Source: Flavobacterium endoglycinae (GTDB lineage Bacteria > Bacteroidota > Bacteroidia > Flavobacteriales > Flavobacteriaceae). Taken from it: DNA of 64,000 bases. Under the pieces are notes generated by a model that was given only the letters and a program-made list of their open reading frames with translations, was not told the DNA's origin and ran no database searches. Location: NCBI RefSeq assembly GCF_017352115.1, contig NZ_CP071448.1, positions 2,317,001 to 2,381,000 on the forward strand. Reading direction: 5' to 3'. Made by a program: the position numbers and the translations under genes. Shown here one piece after another: positions 63,886-64,000 of this stretch. Every line of letters begins with the position of its first letter. Positions within the stretch are counted from its first letter, which is position 1.

Positions 63886-64000
63886 TTAAAAAATTAGATT
63901 GTTTTTTGATTTTATTTTATTGGTATCTACAGCATAAATAGCAGCGATACTTTCTATTGAATTTAATCGTTGCTGTATTTCCGTGAAATTGACAGTTTCC
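63886..64000 (-). CDS. C-terminal end of an IPExxxVDY-family-like protein, cut by window edge
   Basis: The last 37 codons of a leftward gene are visible (ETVNFTEIQQRLNSIESIAA, then IYAVDTNKIKSKNNLIF and TAA). The sequence and position, 5 bp before pyk, match the C-terminus of the small IPExxxVDY proteins that precede pyk in Flavobacteriia, to my recollection. The name-giving motif lies outside the window, so the call is tentative. Confidence 0.55.
   Translation of the reverse strand, partial: ETVNFTEIQQRLNSIESIAAIYAVDTNKIKSKNNLIF

Overview
The window is low-GC chromosomal DNA of a member of the Bacteroidota, most likely a Flavobacterium. The evidence is protein-level: a type IX secretion sorting domain, a SusB-like GH97 enzyme, DUF2480, DUF3078, DUF5689 and DUF418 proteins, a SUF iron-sulfur operon in flavobacterial order, and an epimerase-like threonine dehydrogenase. 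Several genes are also preceded by the Bacteroidota -7 promoter box TAnnTTTG, and Shine-Dalgarno sequences are not evident. No rRNA, IS element, phage or CRISPR array was seen.

Layout. 1-4.9 kb: end of a starch-utilisation locus (GH97 alpha-glucosidase, then a large secreted multi-module alpha-amylase). 5-6.6 kb: small acidic proteins resembling orphan immunity genes. 6.8-11.3 kb: mfd with a lipoprotein upstream and a pseudopilin-like gene downstream. 11.5-14.4 kb: threonine dehydrogenase, a DUF418 membrane protein and a SMI1/KNR4-type protein. 14.6-19.2 kb: M1 aminopeptidase, subtilisin-like lipoprotein and an MBL-fold hydrolase. 19.5-30.9 kb: the SUF genes in two blocks, sufA-sufB-(two extra genes)-sufC-sufD and sufS-lipoprotein-sufE-(inverted-repeat cassette)-sufT-DUF2480-DUF3078, separated by an opposing serine hydrolase and a 58-aa membrane protein. 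30.9-41.3 kb: hflX, secreted proteins, a TonB receptor/DUF5689 pair, an MFS transporter, an oxidoreductase and an old-yellow-enzyme homologue. 41.4-43.3 kb: a bacteriocin-like island between 23-bp direct repeats. 43.4-46.8 kb: rseP, two identical tRNA-Asn genes, a TPR protein and an XRE regulator. 47-49 kb: an ATP-grasp peptide ligase with a candidate graspetide precursor. 49-52.2 kb: C1 peptidase, AraC regulator and CPBP protease. 52.3-62 kb: eight leftward genes ending upstream in a sulfatase whose promoter region carries repeated palindromes. 62.4-64 kb: pyruvate kinase and the end of the gene before it.

The most interesting signals are (1) a GxxExxY nuclease-like gene enclosed by a 33-bp, 31/33-matched inverted repeat that fits exactly between sufE and sufT; (2) the one-ligase graspetide locus, whose precursor has a microviridin-like leader but an unusual core; (3) two adjacent double-glycine-leader peptides of 52 and 54 aa with three tiny membrane proteins and a truncated ABC exporter inside the direct repeats; and (4) the TGTTTCATTTT palindrome array upstream of the sulfatase cluster. 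Several of these genes are shorter than 60 codons and were found by reading the sequence directly. All functional calls rest on recognised motifs; no database search was possible.
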